Part shown: positions 10,258-23,270 of the stretch, piece after piece
How the letters are laid out: each line of letters opens with the position of its first letter
How positions within the stretch are numbered: position 1 is the stretch's first letter
Assembly (NCBI GenBank): GCA_025024175.1
Contig: QCXZ01000138.1
Coordinates: forward strand, 4,278,002-4,342,001
From: Rhyzopertha dominica
Taxonomy: Eukaryota; Arthropoda; Insecta; Coleoptera; Bostrichidae
DNA: 64,000 nt
Direction: 5' to 3'
Program-made: the position numbers and the translations under genes
Notes under the pieces: generated by a model
Database searches by the model: none
What the model was told of the DNA's origin: nothing
Seen by the model: the letters and a program-made list of their open reading frames with translations, nothing else

Positions 10258-12325
10258 GCATGCACCTGGAGTCATATGCAGATGCAACAGACTAAAAATG
10301 TCACTTTAGGATGTAAGCAATATATTATTAGCTTAACAAGTAATAAGAAAGCTTATCGTATACTGATATTAAGGATTAGAACACCGAAATGGAGTACATT
10401 AAACATTAATTTGTGAACAGAATATGATTTATAGATTTTTTTAGAAATAGAATATACTAAACGTTCTTTTCAAAATATAACGTAATGCAATTTTAAGTAG
10501 AGACTGCAAAACGTGTACACTTCAACTGGTGCATTCGACGTATACTGCTATGAGTTTGTAGAGTAGGTCTTCTCATAATTTTAATGTTTTCTATATTGAT
10601 AATAATTGTTGTTGACAGAATTTCGAAAAGTTTTATTATATTATGTTTTGAAAACAATGTTTAATATACGTCGTTTCTAAATAATGCATAAATTAATATT
10701 ATTATGCAACCCAAAATGGGTATCTTGCTTATATTCTTCATAGTATTTTAAAAAGGAACAAAAAAAGTAATGATATATAGGGCACTCTATTTAAAGTCAC
10801 AAGAATTACAAAGGTTAATAAAGCGTATTCTTGTTCTAAGCCCAGAAAAACTAAAACTGTAGCATATTTTTAAGCCAGAAAGTCCATAGAACCGAAATAG
10901 GAAATCAAAATTTTCCAACTATAAATATTTGTTGTATGGTTTCCTTAAAATTTTAATAAATTTAGTTTGAGATACCCTATATGAATGCACTTTTATTATA
11001 TTCGTTATTTTAGGTGCAAACACACACGATGGCTTGTGATTTACTGTGTTAAATCTGGTGCTTCAACTGTAATGTGTTTATATTTTGCATTTGATACATG
11101 CAGTAAGTTTATATCGTCCACTTTTTATTAAGTTTCTTCACAAAGACAAGAAACAAGAAAACCCCTATCCCAGAAACCATCTGCTAAATAAGGATCTCAC
11201 GCCTCTAAATAACCCTCTTATCGCAGTAGTGAAGTCAAAAATATAATATAAACAAATTCTTTTCCCACACCATACAACTCTGAAATTATCTATATTTAAG
11301 TACGATATGTTTAAATGTTTTTACTATTTTAATTTAGTCATACTTGTTAAGCCACCGAAAAAAGCCGCTTGGCGGTTGAAATGCTTGCATTTGGCTTTGC
11401 CAAAAAAAAGTAGGATCATAAACAACTGTTTTACTCTTATTACAAGAGTGTTTGTTGATAAGCCAGTTTTCTGTTTTAAATGTTTTCGACTAGGGTTTTC
11501 TAATTCCTAGAGGAACCACTACTAGAGTGTAGGTACGTTTCTAATGACAAAATGCGTACAAGTGATTTCGTCTCGATTCGAATCAATATTTTCAATTTGC
11601 ATCGATACTATTGATTCGGTTTGGTACCTATAGAAGTAACGTAATAACATCGGATTGTAGTAAGAACAGAATGAGGTGACAAAATCTTTTACTTTTTCGT
11701 TAGTTCTAAATTTTATAATGAGACAATTCGTTAAGATTTGTTAAAATGCTATGCCTTATTCACCCATATCTAGGGTTCTTCAAAGGTCAAATTTAGGATG
11801 AGCGTTGTTACTAATATGTCTTAATATAATAACTTGCCAATATTATTTTTTTATCAATGATCTTAAATTTTATTCCATTGTTTCATTTGTTTACCACTAT
11901 TAATAGACCCTTCGATATAGATAATACAAAAATAACATCAAACGTACTAGTTGCTTTTCGGGAAATAGAATGAATGATCCGCTTTTATGCATTGCATATT
12001 GGATTGATGTGCTTTTATCGGGTAACGTTAGCCTGCAGTAAATGTGGCACGCTTAAAACAGCGTACTGATACTGTTGTTAGCAGATTTTATTAGCACGGA
12101 AGTGTTCATTAAAATGAAACTGCATGAAAGTGAGATAACATCCGGGCCTGCCGCAAGCGAGTGTCCATTATCTCTTTCACAATGTACGAAGCGTGCATGG
12201 TTGTGTTATTCCAGAATAATAGATTATCGACGACAGGGTTTTATTTAAAGCTAAAATTAGCTTGGTTCTGCTGTTCCACGTATCCTGCAGTACCTATGCA
12301 GTTTAGACGATTTTAAGTTGTTTCA
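10258..12325. other. Intergenic, no feature recognised
   Basis: AT-rich sequence with only short chance ORFs on both strands. A slightly GC-richer patch at 12,140-12,240 has no identifiable content. Confidence 0.5.
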
Positions 12326-12329
12326 TACT

Positions 12330-13560
12330 TTTGATTTTGTTACTTTGTCGAACTCATTCCGCAGTTTTGAAGATTTATAATTCACACCTGGAGGATCTTA
12401 CAAAGTTGCTAATATTCTTCTTCTCCATTCCCTTCTCGCAGGCTACTCTGTCTGTTACACATTTTCAGATTTTGTTACGTAAAGTCCTATCCAAAGCTTT
12501 TTCAATATCAGTGAATGCAAAATATGTTATTTTATTTTGGATTTACACGTTCTCTATAATTTGTTTCGATGCTTCCTTTTTCATTCTATGTTTCTCAAGC
12601 TTCTTTCAATTTTCTTTTGTATATTTTACTGACTACTCTTAGTAATATGACTTTATTGTAACTTTTACATTAGACGCAGTTACCAATCACCATTATTATA
12701 CGTGGGGAATATTACATCCATTATTGACCTTTGACAGGTTCCTGAAGTGCAGGTATAAGTGTTCATTTTTTTCTCTTATGTCGAGCTGACTTACCCTACA
12801 TGAACTTCTTGATGGTTTCTCTTAGTTCTACCTTAGTTATTTGATCTTCTAGTTTTCTACTGCTTCTTCTTGGCGGGATGCAACTGCACTTCTCCTGTAA
12901 GTTACTGGAGTGTTTTCTCGTTGCTCATTACTTCATGCTTCCAATAAATCTTGAAAGTATGGCCTTCATCTATCATCTTCTAATTTTTCAAGATTTTTCA
13001 GTACTCTAAAGCTTGCTGTCACTGTATTTCTTAATATTTCTCCGCATTATTTCTAGCTCTGTCATTGTCATTTCTGTATTAATTTTCTAGCAGTTTAGCG
13101 TTTGTGTTTGTAGAATTGTCTCTCTCTTTTTTGGATTGGTGTGAACTTTCTAAATATTTCAATCCATCCATACACTATTTGCATTTTATTTTTGTATTTT
13201 CTTGTCTTTTTATTTGTTCTTTAAGTGTTCTTCTTTAATCTACATCCATTGCTTATTCAGCGTATGTTTCTTGCCTTTTGTTTCCAAATATTCTGGTGTG
13301 CTGCTCAGTCACTTTGAAATACTAAAGTACGTACCTTTTCATTCCTCTCTATTTACCTTTAGGTTCTAGTCATCCAAAATCACCAATATTCTAATGGAAA
13401 CATGCTTTATTTTTAATAGAATTTTATTTAATGCAATAGTTAGTACTCCAGTTCTATAAAATATATACGAGTACAATTCAGGTGTTACTTCTTTTTCATT
13501 TACACTCCTGGTGTTTCAAATATTCATTCTCCATGTCTTTTGCTACTTTTGTTTCTTGCT
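12330..13560 (-). pseudogene. Degenerate LINE reverse-transcriptase relic
   Basis: On the minus strand, near 12,490-12,540, the conceptual translation gives FAFTDIEKALDRTLRNKI, the conserved palm-motif A region of LINE reverse transcriptases. Upstream pieces such as VELRETIKKFM resemble the segment before the fingers. Numerous stops and indels interrupt every frame. The style resembles the RTE-like LINE at 23.2-26.6 kb, but this copy is far older. Confidence 0.5.
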
Positions 13561-14119
13561 CTGGTTATCGTTTTTTCTGCTATCAATAACATTTCTCTTT
13601 CTTCGTTTATTAAATGTTATGCGTGAATTGTATTGTACAGTCTTGTTACACTCTTGGGAATGGCTACTATTAATAGTGAAATAAAAGCGCAATCAACACA
13701 TCTTCTTTTTAAGAGTTATTTCAGCATCTTTAGAAGCATTCTCTTTAACATTTGCAATCCCATTTCATAAATAACTTAATAAACGTGTTAGAGTCATCCT
13801 CAGTTTTGCGAATCTTTCAAATAATTCGTAATGAGATCATAAATAATTGGGACGACACTTGAAATGAAATTAAATACTCAACAATTTGTTATTGTATTCT
13901 AAACCTTTAATTTAGAACACTCCTTTTGCTTATATCCGTTGTGATTTTGTGATCATGTTATTACGGTAATGGTATACTGCTATGGTTCATAAAGCAGAAC
14001 TTTTTATGAACATATACAGGTTGCCCATTTAGTAGTCCGATCTTCAATTGAAGCTTTATTGTTGTATTTCAAAGAAAACTGTTTCGCCCTTGTGATTTCC
14101 GCCGGTTAATTTACCCAGA

Positions 14120-14215
14120 CATTCAAGAAATCCTTCACTTTACTGATGATTGGCAGCCTAGCTGCCGAAATACGTATTTGCGCTCTCTAAATCATTGTGG
14201 TTAGAGTTTTTTCAT
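14120..14215 (+). repeat. Penelope-type end with hammerhead-like core
   Basis: Plus strand: CTGATGA (14,143-14,149), two bases, GGCAGC-CTA-GCTGCC (perfect 6-bp hairpin, 14,152-14,166), GAAA (14,167-14,170), then an ATACGTAT palindrome. The order matches a hammerhead core except for two extra bases before stem II. No stem I pairing was found. The tail after it matches those at 1.9-2.06 kb, so it is one dispersed repeat family. Confidence 0.5.
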
Positions 14216-14399
14216 TATAGTTTGATTACGAAGGTACGGAAAGATAAATACGGCACTACATTATGCGATGGAATATGCACTATAGCAAGAGTACTTTTTT
14301 ATTGTGGATTATATCTTTACGCTTTTTTGAGGAATAATATCTCCGTCTTAATGATGTATTCTATTCAGTAGTGTCTCATATTTGTCAATGCGCCGTTTC

Positions 14400-14870
14400 G
14401 TACCCCCATAAATTATATTTCCCCTTATAATCTCCTGAATAACCGCTCCTCCTAGCAGAACTTATGCCACATTATGTAAGCTCATTGTAAAGTCACATTC
14501 TTGCAAGGCATTCTGCTCCCCAAGATAATGGCTGCGGTCAGTCTTGGTCAGAAGGCATAAATTTCTTCAATGCCACCCTCACCGCGATAAAACAGAATTG
14601 TAAAAGGGAGAATGGTCGCCTAGTTCGCATGCCAGAATTATGGACTGCGGTTAAAAGAAATCAATAGATGGTATGATAATAGAGAAGTGAATAAAAACCG
14701 CATAAATCCGTGGCGAAGCCCGAATGTCGGTTTTAAGTCCAATAGTTGCCGCGGAAGGAGATATATTTCGTTGCCCCGGACATCTAAGTGTATTGCAGAC
14801 ATAGAGCCGGATGTTCGGTCGCACCATTTGCTGAAACGAAGGTTTCATTGCTTAAAATAAAGCGCAATTG
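14400..14870. promoter_or_regulatory. GC-richer non-repetitive island, candidate cis-regulatory element
   Basis: About 470 bp stand out from AT-rich surroundings by higher GC, absence of repeats and absence of coding potential. It includes AACCGCA and ATAAATC strings of the kind bound by Runt- and Caudal/Hox-type factors. This is inference from composition only. Confidence 0.25.
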
Positions 14871-15000
14871 ATTTTATTTCTACGTAGATTGTTTGAAAAT
14901 AGGTGAATTTCATTATCCTTATAAAATTTTAGTTAGATTTGAATACATTCTTTAATCTTTGATACGAGTAAAATAGAAAGTTCTTTCAGTTCTGCATGTA

Positions 15001-15677
15001 CAGGGTGTCCCATTTTTGTTGTAATTGTAGGGTATTTCGGTAACTATTACTGCTAGAGGGTTGCGGTTTCGACATTACTGTAGTTTAGCTGTACCATCGC
15101 CATTTTTGTATCGTCTTTTGTTTTAAAGCCATAGCCAAGTTTTGGAAAATGTAACATTTCTCCAGCTATCAATTTCTCGGTTGGGTATGTAGATACAAAA
15201 AAAAACTGTAAAGACATTTTTATAGATATTTTTATTTTGAATCCAGTGGTGTACCCCGTAATCTTTTAGGAGGTCGAATTTTTGAGATATAACACAAATT
15301 TACATTTTTTTAATGGAAACCATAGTTGCCTTTGATATGGTTGAGAAGGTCTATTTTTTCTGATTAAAAATGTATACATTGTTAGGTTTATTTTTACTAA
15401 TTTTGGAATTACTCAAATTTTTTAAAGTAATTTAATCATATTTTACGTTTACATGCAGGAATAAGAAAACACACGAAATAATTTCAATCCTTTAAAAATA
15501 ATATATGCATATTTGAATACATACATAAGACTTCTAAGAGCGCTCATGTATTTTTTATCGATAATCTAGGCCATGTAACTAATGAAAATACCTATGCATT
15601 ATTTATCATCAAGTATTTACAAGTATTTACATCCATTTTGACGAAACCTACAATTACAACAAAAATGGGTCACCCTG
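15001..15677. mobile_element. Non-autonomous TIR element (677 bp, TA target site)
   Basis: The left end reads CAGGGTGTCCCATTTTTGTT and the right end is its inverse with one difference (CAGGGTGACCC). The TIR extends for about 32 bp and TA flanks both ends (14,999-15,000; 15,678-15,679). There is no coding capacity. This is a MITE-like derivative, probably of a Tc1/mariner-superfamily element because of the TA target. Confidence 0.8.
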
Positions 15678-15899
15678 TACAGTAAAAATTTCAAACACTG
15701 TGATTATTGCAGGTTCCTAATTGTGTTTATAAACAAGGAAGCATGTACCGCAGACATTTATTTGTGGATTAGTGTTGTTTCTCATGCACACCAATGTTTT
15801 CTCTTTCGTTTTCCATAATACTCGTTAATTCTTAGCGTTTTTACATTATACTGAGGAATTCTCACGCAACAGACGTCTTTTCTTTGGAGCAAATGGAAT

Positions 15900-17235
15900 C
15901 AGCCCAATGCTGACCAGTGGTTTTACAATTGTAATTTGTATCTTTTCGCAATTTGTATTGATATCCTTGTCATTCTTCATCGGTAGCCTATCATCAATCC
16001 AAACACCGACAAAAATGTTATGATTAATTTGATGTTTCGGTTATTGTAATCTTTGTCAAAGATAACCTTTCAAACATGCCTATGACACATATTCAAATAA
16101 GTAAATTTTTAGCAGCAAATAAACAAATCAGCAATGAAGCAAGATAGCACAGAAACAACATGCAAGTCCGATAAAATTTAAGTTGATCAATAAATAAAGA
16201 AACAACCTCTAGATATACTCATCTGTATGACGGTGAACTCTTTCAACGTTCAAATTATCAAATCATAACACTTTTTGGAAAGTCGCTCTCTATTATCGTA
16301 CTAATTTCGTACCAAAGTTATTATAATTCATAGAAATCTCTATAGTTTCTTTCATTAAAAGCTTATATAATATTTCTTCTGTGTGAAACTGTTTTGTCAG
16401 AATGAATCATGTGTATATTTAGTTATGAATGTTCAGCTACGGAAGATTTATCTATATGTTGCACGTATCTGTTCTTTCAATCGGTTCCCTATTTTTTTGT
16501 GATTGTTTCTGTAAGAACAAGTAATTCTATGAACACCATTGATTTCTAAATGTACTATATGTTTCGTAGAACACAAAAGTTATTATACATATGTGATATC
16601 GACAACTAGAATATCTTGTTTTCTAAGTATCTTCTTTAGTTTTTCCTAAAGGATTTGTACATTAGGCAAAGACTACTTTAATGTACTTTGTAGAGATTGA
16701 GAATTTACTTGATTTGGATCAGCACTGTTAAAGACTGATCAGAATGTTTCTATTACTATAACCATAACTTATTAGCGCTGATTTAAGATGATAATTTCCT
16801 GCTGTAGCGGTGTCTCATGTGAAATGCATTGAGTGCCCTTATAAGGCTTATTTCTTTTGTGTGAGAGATATGGAATATGTAGAAGGGTGGTTAAAGATGG
16901 CATGTAAATACTGTATGTGTATGTTGGTTTTCTGTATGTCTTATATCCCTTTTCTTATAAACTTGGATATCCAAGTAATTCCAAATTTCATGCCAGCATT
17001 TTGACTATTCAAATGATTTAGAAGCCTATTTAACTGTAGCATACCTTTGATGTCAAATAACAAAGTATTATCTGTATACTTATTAAGCTATTAATTACTA
17101 CTTCTTCAAAGTTTTCCCTAAAGGAATTGATCCCTTTTGCAATCTGAGTTTTGTTCTTAAAATTGATACTCTTCCACAAGAAATAAGTAGCTTTTAAACA
17201 GTGGTCAGACAATTTGGCTATTTATTACCTGGATA
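15900..17235 (-). pseudogene. Penelope-like element relic (reverse transcriptase, GIY-YIG and 3' UTR)
   Basis: The region is collinear with the better preserved Penelope-like element at 48,960-50,465. Shared blocks include the 3' segment with its hairpin (16,025-16,065 versus 48,971-49,010), the endonuclease part (16,440-16,560) and the reverse-transcriptase part (16,860-17,235). All frames are broken by stops and indels. The long duplication at 55.47 kb begins inside this relic (at 17,065). Confidence 0.75.
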
Positions 17236-17721
17236 CCTAGATGTGACATTCACTAAATTTCAATTTAATAATATTAATCGTTAAGTATTGATGATTTGAT
17301 TAGCGACAATTTCCGAAAAATTATTAGTTTCGTAATGTGAACGTTGTAAGCGTTCCCGCCATATAGTTCTGTTGTTCCGTACACTTAGTGACGTCTTTTT
17401 TATCTATCAGTATAGATTTTATCAGTTTGCAACATTGTTTCTATGACGTCTTGCTTCCTTATCGATTTGTTCAGATATCCTTTAAACGTTGTCTTTGGCA
17501 AATATTAGAGGAGTAATTAAAAATAAGATTAATAATTTTTGCCAATGTTTGGATTGAAGACAGCATTGCTGCTGAAAAAGTAATTTTTTATTTCCACTGA
17601 ATTCTAAAACATGACAAGGAAGAAAAAGCTCAGCTTGTGAAACGTTAGTAGAACGCCAGGTGTAAGAGCAAATCGCTTAATATATCTACTAATTAAATTG
17701 ATAATAATGGTCGTATTATGT

Positions 17722-18090
17722 ATTTTATTTAAGTTTATTAGGATATTTCGACCTAGATTATATAATTTATTCATATTTACTATCATATAATCCACATAAA
17801 GATCCTGTGGTTGAATAAATTAATCGTATGTAAAAAATATCACAGTTTGTTTAGAAAAATTTTGCTTTGTCAACTTTCAATTGATGTCAAATAATAAATT
17901 AATGTTCTAGTTCGTATATAATAATTCAAAATATGTAAGTATTGTTAATAGTTTTGTATTTGCATACATGTTTAGAGTCGATAACATTTGTAGTTCCCTG
18001 AAGAATACTTGAGTAAATCAGTTGAAAGCTTGGAAGTATAGAGTTATAATCTAGGTCGAAATATCCTAATAAACTTAAATAAAATATTTA
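17722..18090. repeat. Inverted repeat of about 45 bp with 275-bp spacer
   Basis: A segment starting TATTTTATTTAAGTTTATTA at about 17,720 is repeated in perfect inverse orientation at about 18,042-18,088, including the core TTTCGACCTAGATTATA. The spacer has no ORF. It could be a MITE or two facing element ends. It is conserved in copy 2 (about 56,120-56,490). Confidence 0.7.
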
Positions 18091-19043
18091 CTAATTATAT
18101 TGCTTAATATTTGTTAATTATAGCATTATGGCGTTGATGGTTCAAGTGGCTAAAGCTGAAGGACCATTTAATTAATGATGGCCAGTTGAATGATTTTAGA
18201 CGGAAAAGAAGTGCAATTGGACTTCCGGTGTTTCCATTTACTCTGTTTAACTATATAATTATACTCGAAATTTTAAAGTGAAACTGTTTTAGTTTGTACT
18301 CAATTTGTCTCATTCTATTTAAATTCTGAGGATTAAACTTTTTTTCCATCTCTTCGCTGATAGATCAATCCCTTGGGAGGAATCACGTCCCAACATTTTT
18401 ATTCGGCAACACACCCCAAATCCTTAAATCACGGTAACTGTAGAGAATGAGTGCTGCGTTTACTCTTATCACGAATAAATCCTTGAGGGGTTCGCGACTG
18501 TATTACCGGTCTACTTAGTTACATTTTCTCTTCCCACCAATGTTGCGGCTTCTTTCTATCTTTGTATTTTGAGCGTTTGAAACTATATCACGTAATTCTC
18601 TGTCTTTAAATCTGGTTTATGTCGTATACAGGATCGTTGGGATTACTGCTCCTTTTACGAGTGAAACTTTATTATTCAACGACACTAAATGCGAAACTTT
18701 CATAGACGNGACTACAGAAAATGACTGGAATCGAGACAGGGAAAATAAAATTTAACGAATAACTTTTGCGAATATCCATCCTTCTTGCAAATCATATAAT
18801 ATGTAGAAGAAGCAATTTAACAGGGTTTGAAATGAGATAAGAACAATAATTAACGAGATAATTTACTGTTAATAAAATAATAAAGAAAGCAGGTTTGATA
18901 ACTTCTTTAGCTTCACAACTAAATTGACAAATAAAACAATTGCCTTGATTGTAATAGAGAGCTGTATGATAGCTGTTTATTTTAGATAAAAAAATTGTTA
19001 GTTGTACCCACGAAACATATATTAATGTATAGCCTTCCAATTT

Positions 19044-20781
19044 ATATAAGGTCGCCACAAAGTATGGATATTTCAGGTTCTGTATGACCGATTTTTCTGA
19101 AATTGGGCATGGGCCTATGGGTAATTAAAATCCATTTTCAACTCCGTGTTAGCATCGAAAAGGATATTTTTCCCCATTTCAAAAACATATCATAAAGTGT
19201 AAATATAAAAGTTGAGACTGACAAAGAACGAAAAGAATGAAAATAATTACCTTTATCGCTAAATTGGACAAAAAAGCCAGATATTACCAGTTTTTCTTGA
19301 CTGGTGATAATTTTCGTCCAGTTTGATCAATTTATTGCGAATCGAGTACCCAAAAAGTAAAAAAGAAAAACATGATTCCGTGAAAATGCAGTATTTTTTT
19401 TAAATTTATTCAAATTAATGCCTTAAAGCCTTGGATAAAAGTTTTCTAATGTTCTTTGTAACATATTTGGAGGTAAGTTCTGAACTTCTGCCCTGATTCG
19501 TCTTTTTAAATCTTCTGTATTATGTGGCCGATGAGCATTAACACAATTTATCAGATACCCCCACAGGAAAAAATCAAACGGCGTCAGATCAGGAGAACGT
19601 GCTGGGCTTTCTATCGCTCCGCGCCTACCAATGCATCTGTCTGGAAATACCGCATTCAAATATCCACGAACGTTGACTGCAAAATGGGGCGGTGCACCAT
19701 CTTGCTGAAAGCATATATGTTCAAAAGGACGCGCAGCATTTTCATGATTAGGGAACAGGCGAATAAGTTCTGGTGTAATGTGTTCGCGCAAANTCTGTAA
19801 ATGCTTGACCGCATTCAAATTTCCATCGATGGAAAATGGCCCAATAATGTGCTCACCGATAATACCACACCAGATATTCACTTTCTGCGTGTGTTGTGTG
19901 TGGACTTGTTCCATCCAATGTGGATTTGTGTCCGACCAATATCTGCAATTATGTCTATTTACATTATCATTGAGGCAAAAAGTCGCTTCATCAGAAAACA
20001 TAATCCAATTTAAAATGTTTCTATCTTCATCTATGTTCATAGCAGTTTCTCAAAATTCTATCCTACGATCGAAATCATCTTCATTCGGTTCCTGTAATAA
20101 GTGATTTTTTTATGGATGAAACTTCTCTTTTTTCAAAATTTACTGAACAGATCTGCTAATATGGTAAGTGAAAGCACGTTGTTGTACGAAACACTTGGGA
20201 TTCTCTTGCACATCTAAAAGGACATTCAAGCTACTTTCCTCACTCGTAGCAACCTTTGGACGTCCTGGTTTTTGACGATTTTTGGCACTGGCGGTTTCGT
20301 CAAAACGTTGTAATGTTTTAATAACTGTTGATTGGTTCACGATCTTCCTGAATTGCATTGTAGAGTGCAAGTACTTCAGAATAACTTCGCCTTCCATCTC
20401 CATAACCAATCATCATCAAAATTTCGATGCGACCGTCGGTTAACTGAGGCATTGCGATTGCAAATAACAAAGTGAATGAAAATTATCACCAGTCAAGGAA
20501 AAATGGTAGTGCCTGGCTTTTTTGTGCATTTTAGTGATAAAGAAAATTGTTTTCACTCTTCAAGCAATAAATTGTACATTACATTACATACATTTTTGAA
20601 ATCAGGAATTTAAAAAATGCAACTTGCGCTCGTATCTCGGAAACGGGAGCTGACACTGAGTTGAAAAAGTTCCAGAAAACGTCTTTTAATTACCCATAGG
20701 CCCATGCACAATTTCAGAAAAATCGGGCGATCAGAATCTGAAATATCCTGCTGGTTCCATATATTGTAGCGATCTTGTATA
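19044..20781 (-). mobile_element. IS630/Tc1-superfamily DNA transposon with long TIRs, copy 1
   Basis: The ends share long imperfect inverted repeats. The left end at about 19,044 starts AAGGTCGCCACAAAGTATGG, and the right end at about 20,781 is a related inverse. Homology of the two termini continues inward for about 350 bp with indels, including a shared GACTGGTGATAATTTTC block. The terminal TIR core (GGTCGCYACAA) is shared with the shorter element at 27,184-27,977. The transposase lies on the minus strand between the TIRs. Confidence 0.8.
19423..20452 (-). pseudogene. Transposase of IS630/Tc1 superfamily (DUF4817-like N-terminus), broken
   Basis: Start at 20,450-20,452: MPQLTDGRIEILMMIGYGDG, the helix-turn-helix type seen in insect proteins with DUF4817. 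Then come GRPKVATSEESSLNVLLDVQ and the DDE domain: IMFSDEATFCLNDNVNRHNC (first Asp), FQQDGAPPHF (second Asp) and SPDLTPFDFFLWGYL (third acidic residue). The C-terminus ends at TAA 19,423. A frameshift follows the N-terminal 35 residues, and stops near 20,137, 20,106 and 20,050 break the middle. The DDE half is one long open frame apart from an ambiguous base at 19,793. Not functional as it stands. Confidence 0.82.
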
Positions 20782-21290
20782 AATCCTGAATTATCAGCAT
20801 CATATGGTTATTTATTTCCTTTTTTTCTCTCGATGTTTATTTAATTATGCTTGGGCCGAATACAGTTCTTCAGAGGTGGGGGAATGTTTAAGCTATAATT
20901 TGAATTTTCAATGCTAAGGATGGATAAGCATTGGCATCTATTCAAATTAAGCGATAAGAGCAACAGAAGGTAAAAACAGTCACAAAAGACCACCAGTGTG
21001 TGTGAAGCTGATTAATAGCAAATTTACACGATCATCTAGTTTTAACTGTGATGTCAATCAAAAGGGGGTTCTTCATTCTCATCTCCTTATACTTCGCAAC
21101 CCCCTAAAGAGACGAAGAAGTAAGAAAAACTGGGTAAGCGTGTTTTCCTGTTTTTATTACAATCACACGGTCTGGTGCAAGTTAAGATTGTTTTATCAAT
21201 TATGTACGTTTGGGTTATATTTTGATTTGTTTTAAGTTTATTTACATTATATAATTTAGGAAACTTCGCAATTGAATTATTTGAAATTAT
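20782..21290. other. Unique-looking spacer, no gene recognised
   Basis: AT-rich with a short GC-richer patch at 21,060-21,150. Small ORFs are present but show no domain. Identical in copy 2. Confidence 0.4.
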
Positions 21291-21850
21291 GAGTGAACTG
21301 CGGCGTCAGTAATTGAACTCTGAAGACTGAAAACTGCCTGTTCCATCCAATCGTGTGGAAAAGTGGCCAAGAAAGCGCCTGATTACTCTCCCTTTGCTTA
21401 CACCGAAAGCACTCCGTTAAAGCAAATAGGCCCCATCCGACTAGCCCCCGGCTCTTCCCGGGATTGCCATTTTTTATTTACTGCTCTGTGCAGCAAAGTG
21501 CCACTCCATCAATAAAAATAAACGAAGATAATTGCATTGTCCGATCGGATTTTAAACCTGTCGTACCGACGGAGGGCAATAAAAAATAGAATGGATGGCC
21601 AATGCGGACCAGGGAAAAGTTTTGCGCAAATCTCACAAAGGTTCGCGTGGGAACGCCGCTGCTGAATGACTTTTTTTACGATCCGGTGACTTACAGGTGT
21701 TCGCCTACCTGTAAAAGGCAATTGTGCCACTGATTCGGGGGCGTGCATGCCCAAATACGGACCCGACGGAACTTTTCTGGTATAATGGGTCAGTTTATAA
21801 TGCATGGCTATAATAGGATAAAGGGGGTGTCGCGCTGGATTGGCACAATG
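21290..21850. promoter_or_regulatory. GC-rich non-repetitive island, candidate regulatory element (copy 1)
   Basis: About 550 bp with many CpGs, no transposon homology and no convincing reading frame; the 98-codon minus-strand ORF here is broken in copy 2 by small indels. It could be conserved non-coding DNA. Copy 2 lies at 59,695-60,255. Confidence 0.28.
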
Positions 21851-22139
21851 ATGTTTTATTGACGCTGCCGGAAAAAATATTAATTCCTTTGCATGCTTTT
21901 AATAATGGATCGATATGGGACTGGACAGATATGTCAAAACCTTTGTATAAAAATGTTATTGTGCTTGACTGTACTGTGGTGTAGGTGTCTTTTTTTGTCT
22001 GCGATATTGTCTCGGTTATTTCTTTATATAATAATAGTAAATCATTTGTTTTTGATGCTACTTCCAAACTTTTATTTTTGGCAAAGCCAAATACCAGCAT
22101 TTCAACTGTATGACTAAATTAAAATACTAAAGACAAATA

Positions 22140-22900
22140 GACATATTGTAAAAGAAAAACTCCAACTGCAGAAAACTCCAATCAGATCTCTATTGTCTTA
22201 AGTCAGTCTTTAACACCTTCATCAACACTATGGATGGACGCAAAACCACCAGGCCATGCTGTACGGGGGCATCTGTTGACCATATGTCCAATTGTTTGGA
22301 GGGGATCTTCACATTCACAAGAAGGGTTGATAGATGAATCCCATTTATTAAGAAAAAAACTTGCATTTCCCATGACCAGTGCGAAGGCGATTCAGAGTGA
22401 CCCAAGACCTTCTTGGGAGGTCAGTTCCTGCTACATTTTCCGTAGGATCGTCTATAAGCTGCTGATTGAATATATCATGTTTCTTAAGTTGCCAAACAGA
22501 ACACCATCCATCTTCAATGGTATAAGGATCACGAAGGAAATATTCTGTTCACAGAGGTTTTCTAGAAGTTAGCCCAGTTGTAGGTAGCTCTTGCAGATCT
22601 CGGAAANTCAGAAACTCATTAGGAGCTGATTGATATTTTTGCCAAGCTTTATATGTAGCAAACTGTCTGCGAATCTCAGGAGGAACAATGTTTGAAAGAA
22701 TCGGAAGCCAAGGTTATGCAGTTGACTTAATTGTTCCAGTGATTAGTTGCATTGCAGTATTTAACTGAGTGTCAATTTTTCCTGTGTGATGACTGTTTTT
22801 CCAAACAGGACAGCAGTACTCAGCAGTGCTATAAAGCAAGGCAGTTGCAGAAGTACGGAGTACATACATAGATAAAGTATTTTCACCTGACTTTGAGTGA
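22140..22900 (-). pseudogene. LINE C-terminal fragment with zinc-knuckle motif (copy 1)
   Basis: The minus strand in shifting frames gives YCCPVWKNSHHTGKIDTQLN, then PEIRRQFATYKAWQKYQS, then WVTLNRLRTGHGKC and a C-E-C...H...C segment (CECEDPLQTIGHMVNRCP). This order, post-RT thumb then RTGHG, then a CxC..H..C knuckle, is the C-terminus of many insect non-LTR retrotransposons. It is 5'-truncated and frameshifted. The same fragment is at 60,543-61,310. Confidence 0.65.
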
Positions 22901-23200
22901 TCAAGCTATATAGAAGTCACTTAGGCATTTTTTCGGAAAGTGATTTTTCAACAATAAAAATTCTAAATTGCTTCTGAAGAGCGGGGGATAAGTGCGAACA
23001 TGAGGGTAAAGAGTGATAAAGGCCTGCGCAGTATAGAAGTTTCACGGTTTCCCAAGGAAAACCATAGAAAACTTCAAACGCAAATTTATCTCAAAAACGG
23101 TATGTGTGGAGCGAAACGGACGAAAGTTTGGAAGCAGGATCAATAAACAAGTGTTTAACTATTATTATTTAATAACTTCCAAAGAACTCTACTACTCATT

Positions 23201-23212
23201 ATTTCTTTATAT
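23201..23212. repeat. Target-site duplication of RTE-like LINE (proximal copy)
   Basis: ATTTCTTTATAT, repeated exactly at 26,562-26,573 on the other side of the LINE. It is present once, uninterrupted, at 61,604-61,615 in duplication copy 2. Confidence 0.92.
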
Positions 23213-23270
23213 ATATTATAATCAGTCCCTATCTACCGTAAAGTGTAAGGGTACTTATTGTCTTTTTATT

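Noticed and set aside
17604..17795. 63-codon minus-strand ORF identical at 56,004-56,195
   Set aside because: Overlaps an inverted repeat and is duplicated with the block; low-complexity Ile/Asn composition and no domain.
18792..19058. 88-codon hydrophobic minus-strand ORF resembling a membrane protein
   Set aside because: Broken in copy 2 by a one-base insertion and runs into the transposon terminus; AT-rich DNA often gives such Leu/Ile/Tyr ORFs.
21509..21805. 98-codon minus-strand ORF in a GC-rich island
   Set aside because: Copy 2 has small indels that break it within a few dozen codons. No domain or splice context.
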